Shown here one piece after another: positions 27,595 through 37,826 of a DNA stretch of 64,000 nucleotides (within the stretch, counting starts at the first letter, position 1; every line of letters begins with the position of its first letter). This DNA is from Microterricola gilva (GTDB lineage: Bacteria > Actinomycetota > Actinomycetes > Actinomycetales > Microbacteriaceae). The notes below the pieces were generated by a model. That model made no database searches. It was not told the origin of the DNA and worked only from the letters and a program-made list of their open reading frames with translations. The position numbers and the translations under genes were made by a program. Location: NCBI RefSeq assembly GCF_004217495.1, contig NZ_SHLC01000001.1, positions 558,001 to 622,000 on the forward strand. Direction: 5' to 3'.

Positions 27595-28851
27595 ATGAAC
27601 CGCATAACCATCGCCCTGCTCGCCGCGCTCGAAGCGGTCATCGCCGTTGCCATCGGACTCGGCATCGCCCTCGTGCCCTTGACGATCCTGTGGGCGACGC
27701 AGAACGGCCTGAGCACCGACTGGACCGTGTTCTGGCGGGCCGCATCCGATGTCTGGCTGCTCGGCCACGGCGTCGACCTCACGATCACGCTCCCAACGGC
27801 CTTCGTCGCATCCCTCGCCCTACCGGGGGCGGATGCCGCGTTCACGCTCTCCATCGCCCTCCTCGGCTTCTCCGTGCTGACCATCGTGCTCGGCATCGGC
27901 GCCGGCCGCAGGGCGGCGCACTCTGCACACCCCATGCAGGCCGCCGTGATCGTCGTGGCCGTGTTCTGGCTGCTCGCGGCGCTCATCGCCGTGAGTGCCG
28001 GACACCCGCTCGCCGTTCCGGCGCCGACGCAGGCCCTGATGCTGCCCGGACTCATCTACGCGGCATCCGTGGTCATCGGGCTCGCCAGCTCACGGCGCCC
28101 CGTGCTCGGCGCGTTCGGCCAGACGGTCTCGCGTGGCGTTCTCGAGTGGGTGCGGCAGCTCCCGCCGCTCGTTCCGCAGACGATTGCCGCCGGGCTGCGC
28201 GGCGGAACCATCGCGGCCGCCGTCGTCGTCGCGGCCGGCGGCCTGCTGCTGACGTTCTCGCTGCTCACGAGCTACGCCACGGTGATCGGCCTGTATGAAT
28301 CGCTCCAGGCCGGGGCGCTCGGCGGCATCGTCCTCACTGTCATGCAGCTGGCGCTGCTGCCCAACGCCGTCATCTGGGCAGCCAGCTGGGTGGTCGGGCC
28401 CGGCTTCGCCGTCGGCATCGGCACGAGTGTCTCGCCCGGCGCCACCGTGCTCGGCCCGGTTCCCGGGCTGCCGCTGCTCGCCGCACTGCCCGACGGCCAG
28501 GCGAGCTTCGGCTTCCTCGTGCTGCTCGTTCCGATCCTGGCCGGCTTCGCCGTCGGCGTCCTGCTCCGCCAGCGGATGCCGCAGCAGCAGCCGGGCTGGA
28601 AGATCCTGCTCGCCCACGGTCTCGCCGCCGGGCTCAGCGCCGGCGTGATCCTGGGGCTCCTCGCCTGGTTCTCCGCCGGTGCAGGCGGGCCGGGGCGCCT
28701 GCAGGAGCTCGGGCCGAACCCGCTGCTCGTGGCGGTCTTCGCCGCGCTCGAGGTCGGTGCCGCCGCTCTGCTCGGACTGTTCACCGGCTCTGTCGTGGCC
28801 AAGCGACCCGCTCGCGTGGCGCAGGTGGCAGCCGACTCGCTGAACGAGTAA
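27595..28851 (+). CDS. DUF6350-type polytopic membrane protein
   Basis: 418 aa, ten or more hydrophobic helices, rich in Ala and Leu. The position just upstream of purN-purH, together with segments such as LPNAVIWAASWVVGPGFAVG and LPLLAALP, matches the actinobacterial DUF6350 family. Function unknown. No Shine-Dalgarno; TAGGCT lies nine bases before ATG 27595. Confidence 0.75.
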   Translation: MNRITIALLAALEAVIAVAIGLGIALVPLTILWATQNGLSTDWTVFWRAASDVWLLGHGVDLTITLPTAFVASLALPGADAAFTLSIALLGFSVLTIVLGIGAGRRAAHSAHPMQAAVIVVAVFWLLAALIAVSAGHPLAVPAPTQALMLPGLIYAASVVIGLASSRRPVLGAFGQTVSRGVLEWVRQLPPLVPQTIAAGLRGGTIAAAVVVAAGGLLLTFSLLTSYATVIGLYESLQAGALGGIVLTVMQLALLPNAVIWAASWVVGPGFAVGIGTSVSPGATVLGPVPGLPLLAALPDGQASFGFLVLLVPILAGFAVGVLLRQRMPQQQPGWKILLAHGLAAGLSAGVILGLLAWFSAGAGGPGRLQELGPNPLLVAVFAALEVGAAALLGLFTGSVVAKRPARVAQVAADSLNE

Positions 28852-28862
28852 GCGGCAGGCGG

Positions 28863-28868
28863 TAGGCT
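28863..28868 (+). promoter_or_regulatory. -10 box (TAGGCT) of a probable leaderless purN transcript
   Basis: TAGGCT ends six bases before GTG 28875, with no Shine-Dalgarno between. No good -35 box is visible. Confidence 0.45.
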
Positions 28869-28874
28869 CGACTC

Positions 28875-29465
28875 GTGCTGAAGCTCGTCGTCTTGATCTC
28901 CGGAACCGGATCGAACCTCCGGGCACTGCTCGAAGCCACACAGTCTGAGGACTACGGCGCCCGCGTCGTCGCCATCGGTGCCGACCGCGACGCCGACGGC
29001 CTCGCCCTCGGCGAAGAGTTCGGCATCCCGACCTTCACGGTGCCGTTCACCGCCTTCGATGACCGTGCGTCCTGGGGCGATGAACTGCTCGCCCAGGTGC
29101 AGCTGTGGGAGCCGGACCTCGTCGTGCTCAGCGGACTCATGCGCCTGGTGCCGCCGCGCTTCGTCGCGGCGCTCACCCCCAACCTGCTGAACACCCACCC
29201 TGCCTATCTCCCAGAATTCCCGGGGGCCCACGGGGTTCGCGACGCGATCGACGCCGGTGTCGATCAGAGCGGCGCGAGCCTCATCATCGTCGACAACAGC
29301 GTCGACGGCGGGCCCATCGTGGCGCAGGAGCGCGTGAGAGTGCTGCCCGGTGACACCGAGCACGATCTGCACGAGCGCATCAAACCCGTCGAGCGTCGCC
29401 TGTTGATCCAGGCAGTGCGCGACTTAGCCGACGGCCACGTCAACCTCAAGGAGTTCACGCAATGA
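28875..29465 (+). CDS. purN: Phosphoribosylglycinamide formyltransferase
   Basis: Transfers formyl from 10-formyl-THF to GAR in purine synthesis. 196 aa. N-terminal [13 protein letters not shown] loop, catalytic N-x-H-P region [20 protein letters not shown], and the conserved Asp in [16 protein letters not shown] start, apparently leaderless. Overlaps purH by four bases (ATGA). Confidence 0.96.
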   Translation: MLKLVVLISGTGSNLRALLEATQSEDYGARVVAIGADRDADGLALGEEFGIPTFTVPFTAFDDRASWGDELLAQVQLWEPDLVVLSGLMRLVPPRFVAALTPNLLNTHPAYLPEFPGAHGVRDAIDAGVDQSGASLIIVDNSVDGGPIVAQERVRVLPGDTEHDLHERIKPVERRLLIQAVRDLADGHVNLKEFTQ

Positions 29466-31066
29466 GCGGCCCCAGCCACGACCCATCCCTCTTCCGCCCG
29501 CGCGACGTCGTCACCGTGCGCCGCGCACTGCTCTCGGTGAGCGACAAGACCGATCTGCTCGATCTGGCAGCGGCGCTTGCGGCATCCGGTGTCGAGATCG
29601 TCTCGACCGGCTCGACCGCGTCGACCATCCGTGATGCGGGCTTCGCGGTGACGGATGTCGCCAACGTGACCGGCTTCGCCGAGGCCCTCGACGGCCGCGT
29701 CAAGACGCTGCACCCCTCCGTACACGCCGGCCTGCTTGCCGACCTGCGCCTCGAGTCGCACGAGGCGCAGCTGCTCGAACTCGGCATCGCCCCGTTCGAG
29801 CTCGTCGTCGTCAACCTCTACCCCTTCGCCGAGACGGTCGCCTCCGGTGCCCCGGCCAGCGACGTCGTCGAGCAGATCGACATCGGCGGGCCCGCCATGG
29901 TGCGCGCGTCGGCCAAGAACCACGCCAACGTCGCGATCGTCGTCTCGCCGACGAACTACCCGCAGATCATCGCCGCGCTGCAGGCCGGTGGGACGACGCT
30001 CGCCCAGCGCCAGGCGCTGGCCGCCGAGGCGTTCCGCCACACCGCCACCTACGACGTGAACGTCGCGTCGTGGATCGGCAACGTCGTCGCCCCCGACGAC
30101 GAGGGTACCGGCTTCCCCGGCTGGATCGGCGCGACCTGGACCCGCCAGCAGAGCCTGCGCTACGGCGAGAACTCGCACCAGAAGGCCGCCCTCTACCGCA
30201 ACCGCGAGGGCGGCGGCATCGCCCAGGCCGAGCAGCTGCACGGCAAGGAGATGTCGTACAACAACTTCGTCGACGCCGACGCCGCCGTGCGTGCAGCCTA
30301 CGACTTCGCCGAGCCGGCCGTCGCCATCATTAAGCACGCGAACCCGTGCGGCATCGCCGTCGGGGCCGCGGATGCCGCCGACCCCATCGCATCGGCGCAC
30401 GAGCGCGCCCACGCCTGCGACCCCGTGTCGGCATTCGGCGGCGTCATCGCCGCCAACCGCACCGTCACCGCCGAGATGGCCCGCACCGTGAGCGGCATCT
30501 TCACCGAGGTGCTCGTCGCCCCCGGTTTCGAGCCGGAGGCCGTCGAGATCCTCACCGCCAAGAAGAACATCCGTCTGCTCCAGCTCCCGGCCGACTACCG
30601 CCCGATCGCGACCGAGATCCGCCAGGTCTCCGGCGGTCTGCTGATGCAGCAGGCCGACTCCTTCGCCGACTTCAGCTCGGCCGGCTGGACCCTCGCCGCC
30701 GGCGAGGAGGCATCCGCCGAGACCCGCGCGGACCTCGAGTTCGCCTGGCGCGCCTGCCGCGCGGTGAAGTCGAACGGCATCCTGCTCGCGTCAGGCGGCG
30801 CCTCCGTCGGTGTCGGCATGGGCCAGGTCAACCGCGTCGACTCGTGCCACCTCGCCGTGAGCCGCGCCGGTGAGCGCGCGAGCGGTTCGGTCGCGGCATC
30901 CGACGCCTTCTTCCCCTTCGCCGACGGCCTGCAGGTGCTGCTCGACGCCGGGGTCACGGCCGTCGTGCAGCCGGGCGGTTCTGTGCGCGACGACGAGGTC
31001 ATCGCCGCGGCGACGGCCGCAGGCGTCACCATGTACTTCACGGGCGAGCGCCACTTCTTCCACTAG
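29462..31066 (+). CDS. purH: Bifunctional AICAR formyltransferase / IMP cyclohydrolase
   Basis: Last two steps of IMP synthesis. 534 aa. The MGS-like IMP cyclohydrolase domain is N-terminal ([43 protein letters not shown]). The AICAR transformylase domain follows, with [13 protein letters not shown], the catalytic Lys-His in [19 protein letters not shown], and the ending [11 protein letters not shown] terminator lies 22 bases downstream. Confidence 0.98.
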   Translation: MSGPSHDPSLFRPRDVVTVRRALLSVSDKTDLLDLAAALAASGVEIVSTGSTASTIRDAGFAVTDVANVTGFAEALDGRVKTLHPSVHAGLLADLRLESHEAQLLELGIAPFELVVVNLYPFAETVASGAPASDVVEQIDIGGPAMVRASAKNHANVAIVVSPTNYPQIIAALQAGGTTLAQRQALAAEAFRHTATYDVNVASWIGNVVAPDDEGTGFPGWIGATWTRQQSLRYGENSHQKAALYRNREGGGIAQAEQLHGKEMSYNNFVDADAAVRAAYDFAEPAVAIIKHANPCGIAVGAADAADPIASAHERAHACDPVSAFGGVIAANRTVTAEMARTVSGIFTEVLVAPGFEPEAVEILTAKKNIRLLQLPADYRPIATEIRQVSGGLLMQQADSFADFSSAGWTLAAGEEASAETRADLEFAWRACRAVKSNGILLASGGASVGVGMGQVNRVDSCHLAVSRAGERASGSVAASDAFFPFADGLQVLLDAGVTAVVQPGGSVRDDEVIAAATAAGVTMYFTGERHFFH

Positions 31067-31087
31067 GAGATCAGCTCGGTGCAGAGT

Positions 31088-31128
31088 GACCGGATGCCGC
31101 AGCACGCGGCATCCGGTCATTCTTTCTG
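31088..31128 (+). terminator. purNH terminator built on the GGATGCC palindrome
   Basis: A 13-bp perfect stem, GACCGGATGCCGC with GCGGCATCCGGTC (loop AGCAC), is followed by ATTCTTTCTGTT. Same core as the hairpin at 36698-36730. Confidence 0.88.
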
Positions 31129-31157
31129 TTGGGCGAGCTAGCGATAGTCTCGCTGCT

Positions 31158-32438
31158 ATGACTTCTTCGGATGCCGGGGCCCCCGTCCCCGCTCAGCACC
31201 CATCGCCCAACCGCCGCCCGGGCGCAGACCGTCCCCGCAGCACTGCGGCATCGGTGCTCTCGGCCCTCAGCGTCGTGTTCGGCGCCTACCTCGTCACCGT
31301 GCTCGGCTACTTCATCAGCAGCGGCCAGCAGGCCCAGGCGATCGCCCAGTTCGGCGGCTTCTTCGCCCTGCCAGCGCTCATCGCCTTCGTGCTGCTCAGC
31401 GTCTTCAACCTGCTCGGAGCGACGCGCGCGTGGCTTCCGGCTCTGGCCGGCGGCCTCGGCGCCGGTGTGCTCGGCGCCCTGCTCGGCTCGGCCGTGTTGA
31501 TCTCGGGCACAGCGGGCAACGTCTTCGCCTCGGACGTCGTCATCTACCTGTTCAGCAGCCTGTTCAGCTTCAACCTGCTCTTCGTTCTCTCCATCGCCGT
31601 CGCATCCGCCCTGCTCGGGCCCCGCGTCTATGACGCCGTCATCGGCTTCCGCACGATCGGGCGCCGCGTCGGGGAACGCCACGTCGCTCTCGTGCGCATC
31701 CCGGCGTCGAACCTCGCGGACGGCGAGCTCACCCACATCGACCGTATCCCGGTCAACATCGAGCTGGCCGACCAGCAGTGGGACAACTACTGCGCCGCAC
31801 TGGACGCCGAGGGCTGGGAGACGATCGAGGTGCCGGCGGCGCCCGAGATGGCCGACTCGGTCTTCATCGAGGACACCGTTGTGATGTTCGGCGAGCTGGC
31901 CGTGATCACCAGCCCCGGCGCGGAGTCGCGCCGCGGCGAGATCGACGGCACCGAGCAGGCCGTGCGCGAGCTCGGCGGCCTCGTGATCGAGCGCATCACC
32001 GCGCCGGGCACCCTCGACGGTGGCGACGTGCTCAAGGTGGGCAAGACGGTGTACGTTGGTCGCTCGCTGCGCACCAACGCCGAGGGCATCCGCCAGCTCC
32101 GCGTGCTGCTAGCCCCGCATGGCTACACCGTCGTCGCGGTGCCGATGACGAAGGCGCTGCACCTGAAGACCGCCGTCACGGCGCTGCCGGACGGCACCGT
32201 GATCGGCTGGGCCCCCTTCGTCGACAACCCCGAGATCTTCGACCGATTCCTGCCGATGCCAGAGGAGGCCGGTGCCGCCCTCATCGTGCTCAGCGCGGAC
32301 ACCGTGCTGATGTCGGCGTCCGCGCCACGGAGCGCCGCACTGATCGCCGACCTCGGCTACCGGGTCGTCACCGTCGATATCTCGGAGTTCGAGAAGCTCG
32401 AGGGCTGCGTCACCTGCCTCAGCGTCCGCGTCCGGTAG
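31158..32438 (+). CDS. Membrane-anchored dimethylarginine dimethylaminohydrolase
   Basis: A fusion of two parts in one open frame. Residues 1-165: a hydrophilic tail and four TM helices (about 30-52, 65-87, 92-118, 125-155). Residues 175-426: a complete DDAH-type amidinohydrolase, which hydrolyses dimethylarginine (or a related guanidine compound) to citrulline and an amine. Active-site landmarks: MADSVFIEDT (231-240), LDGGDVLKVG (286-295), the catalytic His335 in KALHLKT, and Cys420 in EGCVTCLSVRVR. A free-standing DDAH usually begins near VALVRIPASNL (176). ATG 31158 has TAGTCT seven bases upstream and no Shine-Dalgarno. The catalytic domain would sit on the cytoplasmic face if the N-terminus is inside. 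Confidence 0.85.
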   Translation: MTSSDAGAPVPAQHPSPNRRPGADRPRSTAASVLSALSVVFGAYLVTVLGYFISSGQQAQAIAQFGGFFALPALIAFVLLSVFNLLGATRAWLPALAGGLGAGVLGALLGSAVLISGTAGNVFASDVVIYLFSSLFSFNLLFVLSIAVASALLGPRVYDAVIGFRTIGRRVGERHVALVRIPASNLADGELTHIDRIPVNIELADQQWDNYCAALDAEGWETIEVPAAPEMADSVFIEDTVVMFGELAVITSPGAESRRGEIDGTEQAVRELGGLVIERITAPGTLDGGDVLKVGKTVYVGRSLRTNAEGIRQLRVLLAPHGYTVVAVPMTKALHLKTAVTALPDGTVIGWAPFVDNPEIFDRFLPMPEEAGAALIVLSADTVLMSASAPRSAALIADLGYRVVTVDISEFEKLEGCVTCLSVRVR

Positions 32439-32522
32439 TTGAGCCAGGCGCCCAACGGTGTGCGCCTGGTCATCGCCACGCACTCCTCGGGGGTGGCCCC
32501 AGAAAATGCACGAAACTGATGC

Positions 32523-32552
32523 TTGCGCTCGGTGATCGTCGCGCCATAGTCT
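32523..32552 (+). promoter_or_regulatory. Promoter of the ABC exporter operon
   Basis: TTGCGC (32523-32528), 18 bases, TAGTCT (32547-32552). It would give a leader of about 350 bases before the exporter gene, containing the small ORF at 32645. Confidence 0.5.
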
Positions 32553-32644
32553 GTAGGGCTGTGCGCCGAACGGCTCCGTTCCACTCGTTCGCGGCACCGG
32601 ATGACACGCAGCACCAGATGACAACGACGCGCCAGGAGGATGCA

Positions 32645-32746
32645 ATGACACAGACAGCACACACCACGGTCCAGAACCGTTATGTGGGTAGCGCTGCCCG
32701 TGCCGCGTCCCCGCTCCTCGCCCGCGTCTCCCTTCCGGCGCGCTAA
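32645..32746 (+). CDS. 33-codon leader peptide upstream of the ABC exporter
   Basis: [20 protein letters not shown], then a short Leu/Val segment ending SLPAR and TAA. AGGAGGA stands six bases before the ATG, the best ribosome binding site in the area. The ORF lies in a 472-base stretch without other genes, between a promoter and the exporter, and is followed by alternative hairpins. I therefore read it as a regulatory leader peptide (ribosome-sensing attenuation), not as a structural gene; a stand-alone micropeptide is the alternative. Confidence 0.55.
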   Translation: MTQTAHTTVQNRYVGSAARAASPLLARVSLPAR

Positions 32747-32805
32747 GCCGCGCCGCACACGCGCTGCCGCAGTTCGCACCTGGCGTTCTGCCCATCCAAC
32801 ACAAC

Positions 32806-32877
32806 GAGACCGCCTCGTCTCCTCTCGATCTTCGCGATCGTCTGCACGAGCGAGCCGCGTCTGACCGCGAGATCGCG
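32806..32877 (+). promoter_or_regulatory. Alternative hairpins between leader ORF and exporter gene
   Basis: GAGAC/GTCTC (32806-32810 with 32817-32821) form one hairpin. CGCGATC (32833-32839) can pair with GATCGCG (32871-32877), or its GATC can pair with GATC at 32827-32830 instead; the two are mutually exclusive. This is the arrangement expected for an attenuator, but no energy calculation was done. Confidence 0.4.
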
Positions 32878-32910
32878 GCCTTTCTGCCACTCACACTCTG
32901 GGGAACAACC

Positions 32911-34878
32911 TTGCCTTCAACCGCTGAACACCAGCACCCGCCCACGCCGCAGGGCGACCTCGCCGCACCCCGGCTCGGAACCCTGCGCACTCTCTGGCGC
33001 CTGCGCGCCTACGTCGGTCCCGCCATGCCCGCCTTCGTCGGCAGCATGCTCGCCGCCCTCGTCGCGCAGCTCATCGCGCTGACCATTCCGCAGGTCCTGC
33101 AGCAGATCGTCGACGGCCCACTGGCGAACCGGGATGCCGCGGCCGTCGTGCCGCTCACCCTGCTCGTCTTCGTGCTCGGCGCCATCGAGGCCCTGCTCTA
33201 CGGCCTGCGCCGCTGGCTCGTCGTCGGCCCGGGAACGCGGGTCGAGGCGCGCATGCGCAACGCCCTGTACGCCAAGCTCCAAGACCTGCCCGTGAACTTC
33301 CACGACAAGTGGCCGAGCGGCCAGCTGCTCTCGCGCGCCGTCAGCGACCTCGGCCTGATCCGCCGCTGGCTCTCCTTCGGCCTCGTGCTGACGATCGTCA
33401 ACCTCGTCGTGATCGTCGTCGGCGTCGGCATCCTGATGTCGATGAACTGGATGCTCGGACTCATCTTCCTGGTCTGCTCGCTTCCGCTGTGGTGGGCCGG
33501 ATACCGCTTCGAGGGGCGCTACTCGGAGAAGTCCCGGCTCAGCCAGGACCAGGCCGGCGACCTCGCCACCGCCGTGGAGGAGTCGGTGCACGGCATCCGC
33601 GTGCTCAAGGCGTTCGGGCGCGGCAAGCATGCCCTGTCGAACTTCCGCAGCCAGGCCGAGTCGCTGCGCAGCACAGAGATCGCCAAGGCGAAGCTCGACG
33701 CGAGCATCTGGGTGTGGATCATGGTCGTGCCCGCGATCGCGCTCTCGATCTGCCTGGTCGTCGGCATCTGGCTGGCCGCGCAGGGCCAGCTCAGCGTCGG
33801 CGAGCTGGTCGCGTTCTTCGCGACGGCGACCGTGCTGGCGTGGCCGATCGAGTCGATCGGATTCATGCTCGCGTTCGCCCTCGATGCCCGCACCGCGACC
33901 GACCGCTACTTCGACATCCTCGACAGCGAGAACACGATCGTCGACCCTGACGAGCCGCAGCACCTGCAGCGCGCACGCGGCGAACTCGCTTTCACCGATG
34001 TGCACTTCCGCTACCAGGATTCGCCTGAGCGCTTCGGCGACCTGCTCGACGGCGTCGACCTCGTGCTCACGCCGGGGGAGACGATGGCGCTGGTCGGCCT
34101 TACCGGCTGCGGCAAGACCACCATGACGGCGCTCACGACCCGCCTCTACGACGTCACCGGCGGCTCGGTCACGCTCGACGGGGTCGACGTGCGGGCGTTC
34201 AAGCGCGAGGAGCTGCGCACCCACATCGCGATGGCGTTCGAGGATGCCACGCTGTTCAGCGCCTCGGTGCGCGACAACGTGCTGCTCGGCCGCCCGGAGC
34301 TCGCCGGCGATGACCCGGCTGTGGTGGCCGAGGCCGATCGGGTGCTCGAACAGGCACTCGCGATCGCCCAGGCCGCCTTCGCCTATGACCTGCCGGATGG
34401 CCTGGACACTCGCGTCGGCGAGGAGGGCATGAGCCTCTCCGGCGGCCAGCGCCAGCGCCTGGCGCTGGCCAGGGCCGTCGCGGCCAAGCCGGCCGTCCTC
34501 GTGCTCGACGACCCGCTCTCGGCGCTCGACGTCACGACGGAGGCCAAGGTCGAGGCCGCCCTGCGCGAGATTCTCGCCTCGACGACGGCACTCATCGTCG
34601 CGCACCGCCCGTCGACGGTGATGCTCGCCGACCGCGTGGCTCTGCTGGAGGACGGTCGCATCACCGCGGTCGGAACCCACTCGGAGCTGCTGCGCACGAG
34701 CGAGCACTACCGTTTCGTGATCACGAGCCTCGAGGAGGACGCGCGCAGGGCCGCCGTCGTCGAGGACGTCGCGCCCGATCCCGTCCCGGATGCGATCGAG
34801 CGAGAACTGACGATCGCCGCTGAAGAGGCAGCAGAAACCCGTACCGAACGCTCGACACGAGAGGAGGCGACACGATGA
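32911..34878 (+). CDS. ABC exporter half-transporter with degenerate catalytic site
   Basis: 655 aa fused TM-ATPase protein of the type I ABC exporter family. A TM domain of six helices (about 30-330) is followed by an NBD with Walker [10 protein letters not shown], signature LSGGQRQR and Walker [13 protein letters not shown]. The residue after the Walker B Asp, normally the catalytic Glu, is Asp here. With the next gene it fits a heterodimeric multidrug or lipid exporter with one degenerate ATP site. The start is a TTG with only GGGGAA before it, so translation may be weak or regulated by the leader. Overlaps the next gene by four bases (ATGA). Confidence 0.85.
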   Translation: MPSTAEHQHPPTPQGDLAAPRLGTLRTLWRLRAYVGPAMPAFVGSMLAALVAQLIALTIPQVLQQIVDGPLANRDAAAVVPLTLLVFVLGAIEALLYGLRRWLVVGPGTRVEARMRNALYAKLQDLPVNFHDKWPSGQLLSRAVSDLGLIRRWLSFGLVLTIVNLVVIVVGVGILMSMNWMLGLIFLVCSLPLWWAGYRFEGRYSEKSRLSQDQAGDLATAVEESVHGIRVLKAFGRGKHALSNFRSQAESLRSTEIAKAKLDASIWVWIMVVPAIALSICLVVGIWLAAQGQLSVGELVAFFATATVLAWPIESIGFMLAFALDARTATDRYFDILDSENTIVDPDEPQHLQRARGELAFTDVHFRYQDSPERFGDLLDGVDLVLTPGETMALVGLTGCGKTTMTALTTRLYDVTGGSVTLDGVDVRAFKREELRTHIAMAFEDATLFSASVRDNVLLGRPELAGDDPAVVAEADRVLEQALAIAQAAFAYDLPDGLDTRVGEEGMSLSGGQRQRLALARAVAAKPAVLVLDDPLSALDVTTEAKVEAALREILASTTALIVAHRPSTVMLADRVALLEDGRITAVGTHSELLRTSEHYRFVITSLEEDARRAAVVEDVAPDPVPDAIERELTIAAEEAAETRTERSTREEATR

Positions 34879-36692
34879 GCGACCAGACGTCAGTCAGCGG
34901 AGTCCAGGGCGAAGAACGCAACGAGTACAGCAAGGCGGAGTCCAAGCAGATCCGCGCCAGGTCGCGGGCGCTGCTCGGCTCGCTGCTGAAGCCGCTGCAC
35001 GCCAAGCTGTGGGTCACCGCGGCCGCGATCGTCGTGTCCTCGGCCGCCCAGGTCGCCGGTCCGGCGCTCATTGCATACGGCATCGACCAGGGCATTCCAG
35101 CCCTGATCGACCAGAACTGGTTCCCCGTCGCCTTCGCCGGCCTCGCCTACCTGTTCACCGGCCTCATCGGCGGTGTGCTGATCGCCAGCTACATCCGGCT
35201 GTCGGCCCAGATCAGCCAGGCGGTGCTGATCGACCTGCGCACGCGGGTGTTCCTGCACACGCAGCGACTGAGCCTGGAGTTCCACGAGTCGTACACCTCC
35301 GGACGCATCATCTCGCGCCAGACCAGTGACCTCGATGCGATTCGCGAGCTCCTCGACGAGGGACTCACGCTTCTCGTGCGCGGCCTCATGTACATGGTGT
35401 TCACCGCCGTGATGCTGCTGATCCTGGACGCCCCGTCCGGCCTCGTGCTGCTCGCGTCGCTGATCCCGCTCGGGATCCTGACCCGGTGGTTCCAGCTGCG
35501 CTCACAGACCCAGTTCCGCCGCTCCCGCGTGGCATCGGCGAAGCTCATCGTGCAGTTCGTCGAGACGATGACCGGCATCCGTGCGGTCAAGGCCTTCCGC
35601 AAGGAGAAGCGGAACGAGGAGGAGTTCGGCGCGCTCGTCGAGGACTACCGCACCGTGAACGCCAAGGTGCTCGGCCTCTTCGCCGTGTTCAACCCTGGCC
35701 TGGCGTTGATCGGCAACACGGCGGTCGCCGTCACCCTGCTCTGGGGCGGATTCCGCGTCGTCGACGGCAGCCTCGAGGTCGGCGTGCTGCTCGCGGCTGT
35801 GCTGTACACCAAGCGCTTCTTCGACCCGATGGAGGACATGGCCATGTTCTACAACGGCTACCAGTCGGCGTCGAGCGCGCTCGAGAAGATCTCGGGCGTG
35901 CTGGAGGAGCAGCCGAGCGTTCCCGACCCCGTGAAGCCGGTCGACCTGTGGAACGCGGAGGGCACGGTGCGCTTCGACGGTGTGCGCTTCGCGTACACGA
36001 AGGATCGCGACATCCTGCCCGAATTCGATCTGGAGATTCCGGCGGGGCAGACCATCGCCCTCGTCGGGTCGACAGGTGCGGGCAAGACGACGCTGGCCAA
36101 GCTCATCTCGCGGTTCTACGATCCGAGCGCCGGCCGGGTGAGCCTCGACGGCGTCGATCTGCGCGACCTGCACCCGAAGGATCTGCGCCGCGCCATCGTG
36201 ATGGTCACCCAGGAGGCGTACCTGTTCTCCGGAACGGTCGCGGACAACATCGCCATCGGCAAGCCGGACGCCACGCTCGACGAGATCAAGGCGGCAGCGC
36301 GTGCCGTGGGTGCCCACGACTTCATCGAGTCACTGCCGAACGGCTACGACAGCGACGTGAACAAGCGCGGCGGCAGGGTGAGCGCCGGTCAGCGCCAGCT
36401 GATCTCCTTCGCCCGCGCCTTCCTGGCGAACCCGGCCGTCCTGATCCTTGACGAGGCCACGAGCTCGCTCGACATCCCGAGCGAGCGCCTGGTGCAGGAG
36501 GCGCTGCAGACGCTGCTCGCCGATCGCACAGCCGTGATCATCGCCCACCGGCTCTCGACGGTGTCGATCGCCGACCGCGTGCTGGTGATGGAGCATGGCC
36601 GCATCGTCGAGGACGGTTCGCCGGAGCAGCTCATCGCCGGCACCGGCCGCTTCGCGCAGTTGCACGCCGCCTGGCGCGACTCGCTGGTCTAG
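34875..36692 (+). CDS. ABC exporter half-transporter with canonical Walker B
   Basis: 605 aa, six TM helices then an NBD. Walker [10 protein letters not shown], a changed signature VSAGQRQL instead of LSGGQ, Walker [12 protein letters not shown] with the catalytic Glu, and H-loop IAHRLST. The intact Glu here faces the intact signature of the partner, while the partner's Asp faces this altered signature: the expected asymmetry of heterodimeric exporters such as TM287/288 or BmrCD. Substrate unknown. A bidirectional terminator follows. Confidence 0.9.
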   Translation: MSDQTSVSGVQGEERNEYSKAESKQIRARSRALLGSLLKPLHAKLWVTAAAIVVSSAAQVAGPALIAYGIDQGIPALIDQNWFPVAFAGLAYLFTGLIGGVLIASYIRLSAQISQAVLIDLRTRVFLHTQRLSLEFHESYTSGRIISRQTSDLDAIRELLDEGLTLLVRGLMYMVFTAVMLLILDAPSGLVLLASLIPLGILTRWFQLRSQTQFRRSRVASAKLIVQFVETMTGIRAVKAFRKEKRNEEEFGALVEDYRTVNAKVLGLFAVFNPGLALIGNTAVAVTLLWGGFRVVDGSLEVGVLLAAVLYTKRFFDPMEDMAMFYNGYQSASSALEKISGVLEEQPSVPDPVKPVDLWNAEGTVRFDGVRFAYTKDRDILPEFDLEIPAGQTIALVGSTGAGKTTLAKLISRFYDPSAGRVSLDGVDLRDLHPKDLRRAIVMVTQEAYLFSGTVADNIAIGKPDATLDEIKAAARAVGAHDFIESLPNGYDSDVNKRGGRVSAGQRQLISFARAFLANPAVLILDEATSSLDIPSERLVQEALQTLLADRTAVIIAHRLSTVSIADRVLVMEHGRIVEDGSPEQLIAGTGRFAQLHAAWRDSLV

Positions 36693-36697
36693 CGCGC

Positions 36698-36730
36698 CTG
36701 CCGGATGCCGCTCGCTGCGGCATCCGGCAG
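36698..36730. terminator. Bidirectional terminator between exporter and LacI genes
   Basis: A perfect 14-bp stem (CTGCCGGATGCCGC with GCGGCATCCGGCAG, loop TCGCT) lies between two convergent stop codons. Its core equals that of the purNH terminator. Confidence 0.8.
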
Positions 36731-36731
36731 C

Positions 36732-37757
36732 CTACGCGCTGCGTGGCGGTGCCGTCGACGCGCGCACGATGAGTTCGGGGTGGATCGCCTCGAAGGGGCG
36801 CGGCTCGCGGTGCTCGACCATGTCGATGACCGCGGTCGCCGCCGCCTTCCCCACGGCCTCGAACGGCTGCCGCACGGTTGTCAGCGCGGGTGCCGCATAT
36901 GCGGCGAGAGCAATGTCGTCGACGCTGACGATCGAGACGTCCTCGGGCACCGCGCGCCCGGATTCATGCAAGGCGCGGATGACGCCGAAAGCCATCTCAT
37001 CGCTCGAGACGAACACTGCGGTGGCGCCGGGGATCGCGGCGATGGTGCGGCCGGCACGGTAGCCGGATTCGGGGGTCCAGTCAGCTGGGATGACCGGTGG
37101 CGGGGTGATCCCGTGCTCGGTGAGCACTTGCTCCCAGGCCTGGCGTCGCACGCGGGACTCGACCCAGTAGTCGTCACCGGACACGTGCCACACGGTGCGG
37201 TGGCCAAGGCTCAGAAGGTGCTCGGTCGCCATTCTCGCGATCGCTGCCTGGTCGACGACAGTGTCGGTGCCGATGCCCCCCGTCAGCCGGTGCATCAACA
37301 CCGTCGGAGTACGTTCGGCGCGTGCGCCGATCGCGTTGTCCAGGAAGGTGACGGGAGCGAGCAGGATGACGCCCTCTGCGCCTTGTCGCTCGAGCCGGTC
37401 GAAGGCGTCAAGGAACGCGTCGGGGCTGGCGTGATCGGCGACCAGTGCCGTCGTCACCGTGTAGCCCTCCGCTGCCGCGATCGTCTCGATCCCCACGCTG
37501 AGCGCTCCCGATGAGTAGCGCGCGGTGGACACCGCGATGACGCCGAGGACGCGGGTGCGGCCGGAGGCGAGCGAAACGGCCGCCGCGTGCACCCGGTATC
37601 CGAGCTCGTCGACCGCGGCAAGCACGCGGCGGACCGTCGCAGGTCGCACATTCGGTTGGCCGGACATGACTCTCGAGACGGTCTGCGCCGACACCCCGGC
37701 CGCCCGAGCGACGTCGAGCTGGCTCGGCTGGCGGTTCTCCTGAATTGTGCGTGGCAT
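36732..37757 (-). CDS. LacI-family transcriptional regulator
   Basis: 341 aa. N-terminal HTH QLDVARAAGVSAQTVSRVMS with hinge helix (AAAVSLASGRT), then a periplasmic-binding-protein-like effector domain (VLGVIAVST, SDEMAFGVIRALHESG, DDIALAAYAAPALTTVRQP). Divergent from the GH35 gene. Operators lie beside its own start (37769-37782) and before GH35 (37827-37846), so it is probably autoregulated and controls galactoside use. Confidence 0.93.
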   Translation of the reverse strand: MPRTIQENRQPSQLDVARAAGVSAQTVSRVMSGQPNVRPATVRRVLAAVDELGYRVHAAAVSLASGRTRVLGVIAVSTARYSSGALSVGIETIAAAEGYTVTTALVADHASPDAFLDAFDRLERQGAEGVILLAPVTFLDNAIGARAERTPTVLMHRLTGGIGTDTVVDQAAIARMATEHLLSLGHRTVWHVSGDDYWVESRVRRQAWEQVLTEHGITPPPVIPADWTPESGYRAGRTIAAIPGATAVFVSSDEMAFGVIRALHESGRAVPEDVSIVSVDDIALAAYAAPALTTVRQPFEAVGKAAATAVIDMVEHREPRPFEAIHPELIVRASTAPPRSA

Positions 37758-37768
37758 CTGTCAATGAT

Positions 37769-37782
37769 AGTGAACGCTCACT
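37769..37782. promoter_or_regulatory. LacI-type operator near the regulator start
   Basis: AGTGAACGCTCACT is palindromic in 12 of 14 positions and lies 12 bases upstream of the lacI-type start codon. Probably autoregulatory. Confidence 0.55.
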
Positions 37783-37826
37783 TCCAGCGGGAAAGAATGG
37801 CTGCTGGAGGGCATCCTGTGGCAGGA

